From assembly GCF_029076845.1 (NCBI RefSeq), contig NZ_JARESE010000019.1:62001-126000 (forward strand): a stretch of DNA of 64,000 nucleotides. The letters are read 5' to 3'. The stretch is from Novosphingobium album (ex Liu et al. 2023). GTDB lineage: Bacteria; Pseudomonadota; Alphaproteobacteria; Sphingomonadales; Sphingomonadaceae. The notes below the pieces were generated by a model. The model searched no databases, was not told the origin of the DNA, and saw nothing but the letters and a program-made list of their open reading frames with translations. Made by a program: the position numbers and the translations under genes. Positions 8,873 to 17,956 of the stretch are shown piece after piece (the first letter of the stretch is position 1; every line of letters starts with the position of its first letter).

Positions 8873-10228
8873 ATGGCGCCCTTGCCGACGCTTGCGGTTC
8901 TGGCCGCCGATCTGGCGCGCGGCGCGATCACCAGCCGCGCGCTGGTCGAAGCGTGCCTCGCCGCGATCGCCGATCCCGAAGGCGAAGGCGCGCGCGCGTT
9001 CCTGGCGGTGGACGCCGAGGGCGCCCGTGCCGCCGCCGACCGGATCGACGGGTTGCGGCGCGCTGGCGAGGCCGTGCCGCCCCACGCCGGCATTCCGCTT
9101 TCGATCAAGGACTTGTTCGATGTCGCCGGGCAAGTGACGCGCGCCGGCTCGATCGTGCTGGCCGACCGGCCGCCGGCCGCGCACGATGCGCCCGCCGTCG
9201 CCCGGCTGCGCACGGCCGGCTTCATCCCGATCGGGCGCACCAACATGACCGAGTTCGCCTTTTCCGGGCTCGGCCTCAATCCGCATTACGGCACGCCGCG
9301 CAACGCCTGGCACCGCGATGAAGCGCGCATTGCGGGCGGCTCGTCCTCCGGCGCGGCGATCTCGGTGGCGCAAGGCATGGCCCATGCCGGGCTCGGCACC
9401 GATACGGGCGGGTCGTGCCGCATCCCCGCCGCGTTCAACCGGCTGGCGGGTTTCAAGCCCACTGCCGGCCGCGTGCCGCGCGAAGGCGCGGTGCCGCTCT
9501 CGGTCACGCTCGATTCGGTGGGGCCGATCGCGCGCAGCGTCGCCTGCTGCGCCGCGCTCGACGCCTGCCTTGCGGGCGAGGCGCCGGGCGTGCCATTGGA
9601 CGCCGACCTTGCCGCGCTGCGCCTGCTCGTGCCCACCGGCTTCCTGGTCGAGGACATGGAACCGGCCATTGCCGAGGGGTTCTCTGGCGCGCTGGCGCGG
9701 CTGCGCGATGCGGGCGCGGCGATCGTCCCCGCGCCGCTGCCGATGCTCGATCGCATCGCCGCGATCAACGCCGGGGGCGGCTTTCCCGCCGCCGAAGCCT
9801 ATGCCTGGCACCGCGACCTGATCGAAAGCCGGGCGGCCAGCTACGATCCGCGTGTGCTCATGCGCATCTGCCGGGGCGCGGAGCAGAGCGATCATGATAT
9901 TGCCGCGCTGCACGCGGCGCGCGCCGGGCTGGTGCGCGAGGCGACGGCCGCGCTTGCCGGTTTCGACGCGGTGCTGTTCCCCACCGTGCCGATCGCTCCG
10001 CCCCGCATCGCCGATCTGGCCGACGACGCGGCTTATTCGCGCATCAACCTGCTGGTGCTGCGCAATTCCACCGCGATCAACATGATCGATGGCTGCGCGA
10101 TCTCGATCCCGATCGGCGATCCCGCCGGACCGCCCGTGGGCCTGACCATCGCCGGCGCGGGCCATGCCGATCGCCGCGTGCTGGACTGCGCGGCGGCGAT
10201 CGAGGCGCGGCTGAACGTGGCCGCGTGA
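8873..10228 (+). CDS. Amidase (amidase-signature family)
   Basis: This 451-residue amidase hydrolyses a carboxamide to acid and ammonia or amine. The Ser-cisSer-Lys triad motifs are present: SIKDLF (Lys about residue 82), GGSSSGAA (about 157-164) and GTDTGGSCRIP with the nucleophilic serine (about 180-190). The length is usual for stand-alone family members. It starts 5 bp after the cupin gene and is followed after 42 bp by the FAD monooxygenase, so it is probably part of the same operon. The paralogue at the left window edge suggests more than one amide bond in the pathway or alternative substrates. Confidence 0.92.
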   Translation: MAPLPTLAVLAADLARGAITSRALVEACLAAIADPEGEGARAFLAVDAEGARAAADRIDGLRRAGEAVPPHAGIPLSIKDLFDVAGQVTRAGSIVLADRPPAAHDAPAVARLRTAGFIPIGRTNMTEFAFSGLGLNPHYGTPRNAWHRDEARIAGGSSSGAAISVAQGMAHAGLGTDTGGSCRIPAAFNRLAGFKPTAGRVPREGAVPLSVTLDSVGPIARSVACCAALDACLAGEAPGVPLDADLAALRLLVPTGFLVEDMEPAIAEGFSGALARLRDAGAAIVPAPLPMLDRIAAINAGGGFPAAEAYAWHRDLIESRAASYDPRVLMRICRGAEQSDHDIAALHAARAGLVREATAALAGFDAVLFPTVPIAPPRIADLADDAAYSRINLLVLRNSTAINMIDGCAISIPIGDPAGPPVGLTIAGAGHADRRVLDCAAAIEARLNVAA

Positions 10229-10270
10229 AACCCCGCTCCCTTTCCTTCCTGTTTCGCGAGCTGATCCGAT

Positions 10271-11488
10271 ATGCTTGAAAATCCCCAGGTTCTTGTCGCC
10301 GGTGCTGGCCCGGTCGGTCTGTTCAGCGCGCTGCTGCTGGGCGCGCGCGGCGTGCCGGTGCGCGTGTTCGACATCAATCCCGGGCTTCAGCGCGATCCGC
10401 GCGCGGCCACCACCCATCCGGCTACACTGGAAGTGATCGATGTCGACGGGCTGGTCGAGGACATGGCCCGGGTCGGCCTGATCGCGCCGATCTATCAGTT
10501 CTGGGACCGGCCCTCGGCCCGGCTGGTCGCCGAGTTCGACCACGGCCTGCTTGGCGACGAAACGCGCTTTCCCTTTGTCATCCAGTGCGAGCAGTTCAAG
10601 ACCTCGCGCCTGATCCTCGATCGGCTGCTGCGGCTCGGCAATGTCGAAGTGCTGTTCGATCACGAGGTGCTGTTGGTCACGCAGACGGCCGACGCGGTCG
10701 CGGTGGAGGTGAAAGGCCCCGGCGGCATCGCCAGCCACCGCGCGGCCTACCTTATCGGCGCGGACGGCGGCCGCAGCACGGTGCGCAAGCAGTGCGACAT
10801 CGCCTTCGAGGGCTTCACCTGGGACGAGCGCTTCATCGTGCTGACCACGCCGTTCGATTTCGCGGCTGAGCGCGGCTATTGCTACCGCAGCTATTTCGCC
10901 GACCCCGAGGCGTGGTGCAATTGCTTCAAGGTGGCCGCCGACGGCCCGCCGGGCCTGTGGCGCACCGTCTTTCCCACCACCGGCGACACCCCGCTTGAGG
11001 AACTGATGAGCGATGCCGGCGCGCAGGCGCTGCTGCAGAAGTACTTCCCGGCCGACCGGCCTTACGAGATCGTCCACCGCAACATCTACACCACGCACCA
11101 GCGCGTCGCGCACCGCTTCCGGCAAGGGCGGGTGGCGCTGGCCGGCGATGCCGCGCACGTCAACAATCCGATCGGCGGCATGGGGCTGAACGGCGGGTTG
11201 CAGGATGCGGCGAACCTGGCCGACAAGCTGAGCGAGATCGTGCTGAACGGCGCGCCCGACAGCCTGCTCGACCTTTACGACCTGCAGCGCCGCACGCTGG
11301 CCACCGAATTCGTGCAGGAACAGTCGATCGCCAACAAGAAGCGGCTGGAAGCGAGCGACGAGGAGACCCGCCAGCGCACCTTCGCCCAGTTGAGCGAGAC
11401 GGCGGCCGACCCGGCCAGGGCGAAGGATTTCCTGTTGCGCTCGTCCATGCTGGTCGCGCAGCGCCGGGTCAACGCGATGACGCTCTAG
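10271..11488 (+). CDS. FAD-dependent aromatic monooxygenase (PheA/TfdB type)
   Basis: This 405-residue class A flavoprotein monooxygenase probably hydroxylates an aromatic ring using NAD(P)H and O2. The dinucleotide-binding GAGPVG is at about residues 11-16. The middle GADGGRSTVR corresponds to the DG motif. The FAD-ribityl motif GDAAHVNNPIGGMGLN lies near residue 295. It lacks the C-terminal thioredoxin-like extension of longer phenol hydroxylases. It is the last gene of the plus-strand run and ends just before a large palindrome that separates it from the convergent operon. Confidence 0.88.
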   Translation: MLENPQVLVAGAGPVGLFSALLLGARGVPVRVFDINPGLQRDPRAATTHPATLEVIDVDGLVEDMARVGLIAPIYQFWDRPSARLVAEFDHGLLGDETRFPFVIQCEQFKTSRLILDRLLRLGNVEVLFDHEVLLVTQTADAVAVEVKGPGGIASHRAAYLIGADGGRSTVRKQCDIAFEGFTWDERFIVLTTPFDFAAERGYCYRSYFADPEAWCNCFKVAADGPPGLWRTVFPTTGDTPLEELMSDAGAQALLQKYFPADRPYEIVHRNIYTTHQRVAHRFRQGRVALAGDAAHVNNPIGGMGLNGGLQDAANLADKLSEIVLNGAPDSLLDLYDLQRRTLATEFVQEQSIANKKRLEASDEETRQRTFAQLSETAADPARAKDFLLRSSMLVAQRRVNAMTL

Positions 11489-11510
11489 AGTCAGTCCGCC
11501 TCGGGCGGAA

Positions 11511-11593
11511 GCGGCACCAGCCCACGCCCCCACCCGACCTCCCACGGAAGTATACTTGATGGGAGGTCGGGTGGGGGCGTGGGCTGGTGCCGC
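11511..11593. repeat. Perfect 34-bp inverted repeat with palindromic loop
   Basis: The left arm 11511-11544 begins GCGGCACCAGCCCACG and is the exact reverse complement of the right arm 11560-11593. The 15-nt loop contains a second palindrome, AAGTATACTT. It lies between two convergent genes, has no T-run, and could act as a bidirectional transcription barrier. Its outer 12 bases also bound the structured repeat at 56282-56406, so it belongs to a dispersed family. Confidence 0.95.
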
Positions 11594-11624
11594 ATAAACG
11601 GCAAGGACTCCCGGCGGATGCCGA

Positions 11625-12026
11625 TCAGCCCGGAACCGCGCCGTCCGCCAGGGCGAGCAGCAGGCCGCCGATGATCGCGATGTTGTTGCGCCAGCTATTG
11701 ATCGCGGCGGCGCGCTCGCGCCCTTCCATGCGCCAGAAGTCGAGCATCATCGCCGATGCCGCCAGCGTGAAGGCGATCAGCGCCAGGGCGCAGGTGCCTT
11801 GCGCGATGCCGAGCATGAACAGCGCGCCCACGGCGATGCGAAAGACGATGCTGATCGCCAGCAGTTCACGCGCGGCCGGCACGCCGCGCCGGGCCATGCC
11901 GCCCGCCGTGCCCGCGAAGCCGGCGATGCCGCTCCACCCGCTGAGGACGTAAAGCGATCCCAGCAGCACCCGGCCGCCGGTTTCGAGCAGGGACAGCGCC
12001 AGCAAGGGCAGGGCCAGCGGCGTCAT
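11625..12026 (-). CDS. DoxX-family membrane protein
   Basis: This 133-residue protein has about four hydrophobic helices and matches the small DoxX membrane family. An early ETGGRVLLGSLYVLSGWSGI segment resembles the conserved first helix. The DoxX family includes subunits of quinol oxidoreductases and many uncharacterised redox-linked membrane proteins. It begins 6 bp after the reductase stop, so it is the last gene of the ThDP-aldehyde dehydrogenase-reductase operon. A role in electron transfer is inference. Confidence 0.78.
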   Translation of the reverse strand: MTPLALPLLALSLLETGGRVLLGSLYVLSGWSGIAGFAGTAGGMARRGVPAARELLAISIVFRIAVGALFMLGIAQGTCALALIAFTLAASAMMLDFWRMEGRERAAAINSWRNNIAIIGGLLLALADGAVPG

Positions 12027-12032
12027 CGCGGC

Positions 12033-13094
12033 TCAGATATCGAGCGAGAGCGTGGGCGAGCACGCGCGCGAGCAGCAGATCATGATCGCCTCGTTCGAAG
12101 CGCGCTCGGCCGCGCTGAGGTAAAGATCGCGGTGATCGGGCACGCCGGCCAGCACCCGCGTCATGCAAGTGCCGCACACGCCTTCCTCGCACGACAGCGC
12201 GACCGCGACGCCGGCTGCCTCCAGCGCCTCGGCGATGCTCTGGCCGGCGCCGACGGTCACGGTCTTGCCGCTGCGCCGGGCTTCCACGGTGAAGGCATCG
12301 CCCGCCAGGTCCGCCTCGGCGCCGAAGTATTCGCGGTGGATCGCCTCGTCGGGCCAGCCGAGCCGCTGTGCGGTGCCCACCACCCAGTCGATATAGCCCC
12401 TGGGGCCGCAGACATAGAGGTCGGGCCGCTCGTTGCGCTCGATATGGTCGCCCAGCAGGCGATCGAGATCGAGCCGCTGCGCTTCCGGGCCATCGTCGTA
12501 ATGGAAATGGCACTGGGCGGCGAAGCCCGCGCCGGCGATCTCATCGGCAAAGGCGGTCTGCGCCTGGCCGCGCGTGCAGTAACGCAGCTCGAACGCGCGG
12601 CCCAGCGCGTGCAGGCGATAGGCCATGGCCAGCAGCGGCGTGATGCCGATGCCGCCGGCCAGCAGCAGCGATCGCGGCCGGTCCTCGCGCAGCGGGAAGT
12701 GGTTGCGCGGCGCGCCGATGCGCACGACCGCACCTTCCACCAGCCGCGCGTGCGCCGCCTGCGATCCGCCGCGCGAGCGGGGATCGAGCAGGATGGCCAG
12801 GCGATAGCGCGATCGGTCCGCAGGATCGCCGCACAGCGAATACTGGCGGACCAGCGCATCGCCCAGATGCACGTCGACATGCGCGCCGGCCTGATGCGCG
12901 GGCAGCATCGCGCCATCGGGCGCGACGAGTTCCAGGCTGATGATCTCGGGGGTTTCCTGCGCGCGCGCCGACACTAGCAGATCGAGCAATACGGGGCTCT
13001 CCGATGGGGTGGGGGATGCGATATCCGGCCGTGCCGGGCCGCGCGGCGCCATGGCGGCGGCGCGGAGCATCTGGTCGGGGGACTGGTCTGTCAT
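12033..13094 (-). CDS. Ferredoxin-type oxygenase reductase (VanB-like)
   Basis: This 353-residue reductase has a ferredoxin-NADP reductase-like FMN/FAD domain (RQYSLCGDP, about residues 82-90), an NAD domain (LAGGIGITPLLAM) and a C-terminal plant-type [2Fe-2S] domain with the ligand pattern CEEGVCGTC followed by a distal cysteine. This order is that of phthalate dioxygenase reductase and vanillate demethylase reductase, which pass electrons from NAD(P)H to a Rieske oxygenase. ATG 13094 overlaps the upstream stop as ATGA. No oxygenase subunit is adjacent. A lone Rieske oxygenase is at 50786-52156. Confidence 0.9.
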   Translation of the reverse strand: MTDQSPDQMLRAAAMAPRGPARPDIASPTPSESPVLLDLLVSARAQETPEIISLELVAPDGAMLPAHQAGAHVDVHLGDALVRQYSLCGDPADRSRYRLAILLDPRSRGGSQAAHARLVEGAVVRIGAPRNHFPLREDRPRSLLLAGGIGITPLLAMAYRLHALGRAFELRYCTRGQAQTAFADEIAGAGFAAQCHFHYDDGPEAQRLDLDRLLGDHIERNERPDLYVCGPRGYIDWVVGTAQRLGWPDEAIHREYFGAEADLAGDAFTVEARRSGKTVTVGAGQSIAEALEAAGVAVALSCEEGVCGTCMTRVLAGVPDHRDLYLSAAERASNEAIMICCSRACSPTLSLDI

Positions 13095-14569
13095 GCGATC
13101 ACCGTGAGAACCTGCGATTGGCAATATTCGGCAATGCCCTCGCGGGCGGCCTTGCGGCCCTGGCCGCTGTGCTTGAGCCCGCCATAGGGCAGGCGCCGGT
13201 CAAGGCTGGCAACGCCATGGCCGTTGACGAAGACGGTGCCGGCTTCCAGCCCCGTGGCCAGATCGGCCGCCCGCGCCGGATCGTGCCCCCAGACCGAGGC
13301 GGACAGGCCGAAGTCGCTGGCGTTCGCCCGCGCGATCGCCTCGTCGGGATCGCGATAGGTGGCGATCGGGATCGCCGGGCAGAACTGTTCCTCGACCATC
13401 AGCGGCGCGTCGTCGGCGATGTCGGTAACCAGTGTCGGGCGCATGAAATGGCCGCGATCGAACGCCGCCGCATCGTCGATCGTGCCGAGCGGGAGCACGA
13501 TGGCGCCGCGCGCCCGCGCATCCTCGATGAAGCCGTGCGAGCGCGCCAGCGCGGCGCGCGAATGCAGCGGGCCCATGGTGACATGCGGCAGCAGCCCGTT
13601 GCCCACCACCAGCGCATCGACGCATTCGCGGAAGCCCTGCACGAACGCGGCAACATCGTCCTCGTGCAGGTAGAGTCGCTTGATCGCCATGCAGACCTGC
13701 CCGGTGTTCATGAACACCGCCCGGCGCAGCGCCGCGAACATCGCCGCGTCCGGCCGGGTGCCGGGCAGCAGGATCGCCGGATCGTTGCCGCCCAGTTCCA
13801 GCGTCAGGCTCTTCAGCGTCAGCGCGGCCACGGCGCCGATGCGCGCGGCCGAGGCGCCGCTGCCGGTAAAGGCGATCTTGGCGACATCGGCATCGGTGGT
13901 CAGCGTCGGGCCGATGACATCGGGCAGGCCGGTGACGGCATTGACCAGCCCCTCGGGCAAGGCGCGGGCCAGCACGTCGAGCAGGGCCAGCAGCGTCAGC
14001 GGGCAGGTCTCGGGCGGCTTGACCACCACCGCGTTGCCCGCGAGCAGCGCCGGGATGACCTGGAGAAAGGCGAGCGCGGCCGGCGCGTTCCACGGCACGA
14101 TCGAGACGACCACGCCATAAGGCACATGGCGCAGCCGGGTGAAGCCGGCGCCACGGTCCATCGCGCTGCCCGCGTCGAACTGCGCTGCCCAGCCGATCGT
14201 CTGGCGCTGGTTCGGCAGGATCGAGGCCAGTTCGCCTTCGGCTTCCCCCAGCGTGCGCCCGTTCTCGCGCGCATAAAGTCCGGCCAGCGAGCCGATCATC
14301 GCGCCGACCTGGTCGAGCGCGGCGTTCAGCAGTTCGCCGCGCCGCGTGAACGACAGCCGGCCCCAGCCGCGCTGGGCCCGCTTCGCCGCCGCGATCGCCG
14401 CCTTGGCCTCGGCGGCGCCGGCCAGGCCGATCACGCCGACCACGTCTTCGGGTGCGGCCGGGTTGGTCACAGGATGGCGCTCGCCCGCGATGACGCGCGC
14501 GCCGCCGATCAGCATCGCGGCCTCGATCGGGGGAAGGGGCAGGTGCACGGCTTCGCCTCGCGCGCTCAA
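13091..14569 (-). CDS. Aldehyde dehydrogenase
   Basis: This 492-residue NAD(P)-dependent aldehyde dehydrogenase carries the general base in LELGGNDP and the nucleophile Cys293 in NTGQVCMA. The proposed start is a TTG that overlaps the upstream ThDP-enzyme stop as TTGA; ATG 14515 (MLIGGARV) is a shorter alternative. It lies between a ThDP decarboxylase and a reductase in one operon. The likely chemistry is therefore oxidation of the aldehyde released by the decarboxylase. Similar gene pairing is known in the mandelate/benzoylformate route, but the substrate here is not established. Confidence 0.9.
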   Translation of the reverse strand: MSARGEAVHLPLPPIEAAMLIGGARVIAGERHPVTNPAAPEDVVGVIGLAGAAEAKAAIAAAKRAQRGWGRLSFTRRGELLNAALDQVGAMIGSLAGLYARENGRTLGEAEGELASILPNQRQTIGWAAQFDAGSAMDRGAGFTRLRHVPYGVVVSIVPWNAPAALAFLQVIPALLAGNAVVVKPPETCPLTLLALLDVLARALPEGLVNAVTGLPDVIGPTLTTDADVAKIAFTGSGASAARIGAVAALTLKSLTLELGGNDPAILLPGTRPDAAMFAALRRAVFMNTGQVCMAIKRLYLHEDDVAAFVQGFRECVDALVVGNGLLPHVTMGPLHSRAALARSHGFIEDARARGAIVLPLGTIDDAAAFDRGHFMRPTLVTDIADDAPLMVEEQFCPAIPIATYRDPDEAIARANASDFGLSASVWGHDPARAADLATGLEAGTVFVNGHGVASLDRRLPYGGLKHSGQGRKAAREGIAEYCQSQVLTVIA

Positions 14570-16311
14570 TGCGGCCGGACCATGACGTGGAGCAGCGCGC
14601 TGCGCCCTTCGGCCAAAGCGGCCAGCGCGCGATCGAGCGCGGCGGGGATCGCGGCGGGATCGGCCACCTGCTCGCCATAGCCGCCGGCCGCCTCGACCGT
14701 CCGGGCAAAGTCCATGCCGGTGGGCAGGCGCGAATGGAATTCCTCGCGCGCCTGGGCAATGCCGGCGGGATAGACGCGCTGCACCGCGCCTTTCACCGCG
14801 CCCCAGCCGCTATTGTCCAGCACCACGGTCAGGATCGGCAGGGCCTGCGCCCTGGCGACCGCGAAGACGGCGGTGGGGTTGTTGAAATAGAATGTCCCGT
14901 CGCCGACGATCTGGACCACGCGCGCGTCCGGCCGGGCGAGCTTGACGCCGAGCGCGACCCCGCCCGAGGCGCCCAGGCCGCCGCCCGGATTGCTGATCAT
15001 CGTGCCCGGCAGCGGTCGCGGGATCTGCATGGCGACAGTGGCCTGCGAGGTCACCGCCTCGTTGATCACGATGTCGCTCTTGGCCAGCCGCTCGCCCAGC
15101 AGGGCGCAGAAATGGTGCGGATTGATGCCGCCCGCCGCGCCGGGATCGGCCGCCAGCCGGTCACGCTCGGCCAGCCGGGCGGTGCGCGCGGCGACCAGCG
15201 CGGCGCGGCGGGCTCGCGCGGCGGCGTGAAAGTCCGGCGCGGCGCGGCGCTCGATCGTGTCGGCAAGCTGTTCGAGGATGCGCGCGGCCCGGCCTTGCAG
15301 GCGCATGTGCACGGGAAAGGGCCAGAGCGGCGATCCCGCCTTGATCGGGTCCACGTCGATCTGGGCCCAGAACGTCGCCTCGCTGGTGCGCGCGGTCAGC
15401 GGAATCCACGGCACTTCGATATCGACCAGCAGCCCGAAATCCACCGTATCGAGCGGGCCAGGCGCGATCCCGCCGAATTCGGGGAATTCCCAGCCGATGT
15501 TGTGGACCGAAAGGTAATCGACCACGCGGATGCCGGCCAGCGCCGCCAGCCGGGCGATCGCGTCCGAAGCGGCCGGATCGCGCCCGGCATAGGAGGTGAG
15601 CAGCACCGGATCGCGCGCGGCCAGCAGCCGTTCGGCCATGGCCTCGATCGCGGCGGGATCGGCGCCGGCCGGTTCCAGCGGGGGCGCGGTCTCGGCCGGG
15701 AAGGCGGGCGCCGCGTCGGCCGGCCACTGCTGCGTCAGGATCTCGCGCGGCAGCATCAGATAGGCCGGGCCCTTGGGCGTGGAATTCATCACGGTATGCG
15801 CGCGGCGCAGCGCTTCGCCGGCGGAAAGCCCGGACAGCAGGGTATATTCCCACTTCACGTAAGGCCGCACCAGGCTGGCCTGATCGAACGGCTGCTGGAT
15901 GAAGTGGACGTAGGTGTCGCGCGATCCGGGCAGTTCGCCGAACGAGGTGAACGGCGCGACGCCCGCCATCAGCAAAAGCGGCACGCGCCAGCGGAACAGG
16001 TTGTGCAGCGCCATCGCGGCATTGGCCGTGCCGCTGTCGACATGGACGAAGACCGCCTGCGAGCGGCCGGTGGCCAGCGTGAAACCGGCCGCCATATGCA
16101 CCGCGACGCTTTCGTGCGGGCACAGGATGACGTTGGGCGCAGGCCGGCCCGCGCTGCGCCAGCGGGCGAATTCCTCGATGATCGGGGCGTGATCGGTGCC
16201 GAAATTGGCGAAGACATGCTCCACGCCGATGGCGCGCAGGCCCTCCAGCAGCAGGCAAGAGGCCGTGGCGATCGCGGGTGCCGGGGAATCCTGGGTCTGG
16301 GGGAACGTCAT
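14566..16311 (-). CDS. Thiamine-diphosphate-dependent 2-oxoacid decarboxylase-like enzyme
   Basis: This 581-residue enzyme has the three domains of the acetolactate synthase/benzoylformate decarboxylase superfamily. The N-terminal pyrimidine-binding domain has the catalytic Glu67 in CPHESVAV. The C-terminal domain has a standard cofactor motif, beginning VGDGTFYFNNP and ending with DNSGWG. ATG 16311 is chosen because upstream codons are low-complexity and homologous similarity starts here; no clear ribosome site is visible. It heads an operon with an aldehyde dehydrogenase, so decarboxylation of an aryl 2-oxoacid to an aldehyde is a reasonable inference. Carboligation is an alternative. Confidence 0.85.
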   Translation of the reverse strand: MTFPQTQDSPAPAIATASCLLLEGLRAIGVEHVFANFGTDHAPIIEEFARWRSAGRPAPNVILCPHESVAVHMAAGFTLATGRSQAVFVHVDSGTANAAMALHNLFRWRVPLLLMAGVAPFTSFGELPGSRDTYVHFIQQPFDQASLVRPYVKWEYTLLSGLSAGEALRRAHTVMNSTPKGPAYLMLPREILTQQWPADAAPAFPAETAPPLEPAGADPAAIEAMAERLLAARDPVLLTSYAGRDPAASDAIARLAALAGIRVVDYLSVHNIGWEFPEFGGIAPGPLDTVDFGLLVDIEVPWIPLTARTSEATFWAQIDVDPIKAGSPLWPFPVHMRLQGRAARILEQLADTIERRAAPDFHAAARARRAALVAARTARLAERDRLAADPGAAGGINPHHFCALLGERLAKSDIVINEAVTSQATVAMQIPRPLPGTMISNPGGGLGASGGVALGVKLARPDARVVQIVGDGTFYFNNPTAVFAVARAQALPILTVVLDNSGWGAVKGAVQRVYPAGIAQAREEFHSRLPTGMDFARTVEAAGGYGEQVADPAAIPAALDRALAALAEGRSALLHVMVRPH

Positions 16312-16378
16312 CGGGGTAGGCTGTCCGGCTGGTGATCGCTGCGTGATCGGCTTTGGCAAACCGATGCTTGCGAGGATA

Positions 16379-16391
16379 TATATCGTTACCG
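16379..16391. promoter_or_regulatory. TATATCGTTACCG motif in ThDP-gene upstream region
   Basis: This 13-mer matches the left arm of the 6701 dyad (TATATCGATTCCG) at 11 of 13 positions and sits in the 196-bp divergent region upstream of the ThDP enzyme and the carboxylate-amine ligase gene. A common regulator for both operons is inferred. Confidence 0.4.
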
Positions 16392-16507
16392 ATGTTTCTT
16401 CAAGGCAAAACCGGCGCGGCCAGTGCATTGCATGGCCCGGGCTTGATCCTGGTCATGGCAATCGCGGTTTTACGGCCCTAGTCGCCAGGCTTCTCGCACC
16501 GTGCAGG

Positions 16508-17956
16508 ATGGGGCAGCAGGTGGGCCAGGACATCGAAACCGCCGGTTTCCGCGAAGCGGACTTCGCCGCGTTCCGGCAGCGGCTGGAACTGGAGACGCGC
16601 AGCCTGGGCCAGGGCTTTGCCGAAGGCCGCCTGTCGCGCGAAGGGCCGCGCATCGGCTTTGAGCTGGAAGCCTGGCTGATTGATCGCAACTGCTTTCCCG
16701 CCCCGCATAACCAGAGCTTCCTGGCGCGGCTGCGCGATCCCATGGTGGTGAGCGAGCTGTCGCGCTTCAACATCGAGCTGAACGGCCCGCCGCAGATGTT
16801 GGCGGGCGACGGGTTGCTGCGGCTGGAGCGCGGGCTGGCGGCAAGCTGGCGGCGCTGCATCGGCACCGCGCATGACGATGTCGATACCGTGATCGCCATC
16901 GGTACGCTGCCGACGCTGCGCGAAAGCGACTTGTCGCTGGCCAATATCACGCCATCGAACCGCTACCTCGCGCTCAATGCCGAACTGGGCAAGGCGCGGC
17001 GGGGCGCGCCGCTGCGGATCGACATCGATTGCGCCGACGCGCAAGGCGCGCACCTGCGCACGTGCCATAGCGATGTCATGCTGGAAGCGGCGACGACATC
17101 GTTCCAGCTTCACTTGCAGGCGCCGTGCGATCGTCTGCCCGCGCTGTTCAACGCCTCGCTGCTGCTGAGCGCGCCGCTGGTGGCGATCGCGGCCAATTCG
17201 CCGTTCCTGTTCGGCCAGCCGCTCTGGCACGAAAGCCGCATCCCGATCTTCGAGCAGGCGCTGGAACAGGCCCCGCCGCGCACGGGCGAAAGCGATCACC
17301 GCCGCGTCACGTTCGGCGCCGGCTACCTGGGCGATGATCCCACCGCGATCTTCGCCGAGAACTTGCGCGATTATCCGGTGCTGCTGCCCGTGCCGCCGCA
17401 CGAGCCGGTCGAACGCTATGCCGCGCTGCGGCTGCACAACGGCACGATCTGGCGCTGGAACCGTGTGCTGGTGGGCTTCGACGCGGATGGCACGCCGCAC
17501 TTGCGGCTGGAGCACCGCATCATGCCGGCCGGGCCCAGCGTGATCGACATGATCGCCAATGCCGCGTTCTACTACGGCGCGGTGCACATGCTGGCGCAAG
17601 TCTCGCGGCCGGGGCGCGAGGGGCTGTCCTTCGCCAGCGCGCGGGCCAATTTCTACACCGCCGCCAAGCATGGGCTGGACGCGCAAGTCATCTGGCTGGA
17701 CGGGCGCATCCAGCCGGTGCGCGACGTGCTGGCCGAACTCCTGCCGCTCGCGCGCGAAGGGCTGGCGCGCCAGGGCGTGACGGCGGGGCTGATCGACCGC
17801 TATCTGGACGTGATCGGCCTGCGGCTGGCCAGCGGGCGCACGGGCGCGGCCTGGCAACTGGCGCATCACGCGCGGCATGGCGATCTGTTCCGGCTCACCG
17901 CCGAATACCTCGAACACCAGCGCAGCGGCATGGCGGTTCACGAATGGCCGTTGTAG
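16508..17956 (+). CDS. Glutamate-cysteine ligase family 2 (carboxylate-amine ligase-like) protein
   Basis: This 482-residue protein resembles the GCS2/YbdK carboxylate-amine ligase group, which uses ATP to join a carboxylate and an amine. Visible blocks are GPRIGFELEAWLID (about residues 47-60), SRFNIELNGPPQ and the C-terminal HLRLEHRIMPAGPS. The glutamates in FELEAW and RLEHR are probably Mg-ATP ligands. ATG 16508 has only a weak ribosome site. It overlaps the M14 deacylase gene by 13 bp, so the two products probably act on related compounds. The amide formed is unknown. Confidence 0.72.
   Translation: MGQQVGQDIETAGFREADFAAFRQRLELETRSLGQGFAEGRLSREGPRIGFELEAWLIDRNCFPAPHNQSFLARLRDPMVVSELSRFNIELNGPPQMLAGDGLLRLERGLAASWRRCIGTAHDDVDTVIAIGTLPTLRESDLSLANITPSNRYLALNAELGKARRGAPLRIDIDCADAQGAHLRTCHSDVMLEAATTSFQLHLQAPCDRLPALFNASLLLSAPLVAIAANSPFLFGQPLWHESRIPIFEQALEQAPPRTGESDHRRVTFGAGYLGDDPTAIFAENLRDYPVLLPVPPHEPVERYAALRLHNGTIWRWNRVLVGFDADGTPHLRLEHRIMPAGPSVIDMIANAAFYYGAVHMLAQVSRPGREGLSFASARANFYTAAKHGLDAQVIWLDGRIQPVRDVLAELLPLAREGLARQGVTAGLIDRYLDVIGLRLASGRTGAAWQLAHHARHGDLFRLTAEYLEHQRSGMAVHEWPL

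Noticed and set aside
8852..11545. Long minus-strand frame opposite amidase and monooxygenase
   Set aside because: Its product is low complexity and arginine-rich; the plus-strand genes have clear catalytic motifs.
11511..11593. Insertion sequence or transposon end
   Set aside because: No transposase, target duplication or second end is present nearby; it is reported as a palindromic repeat instead.
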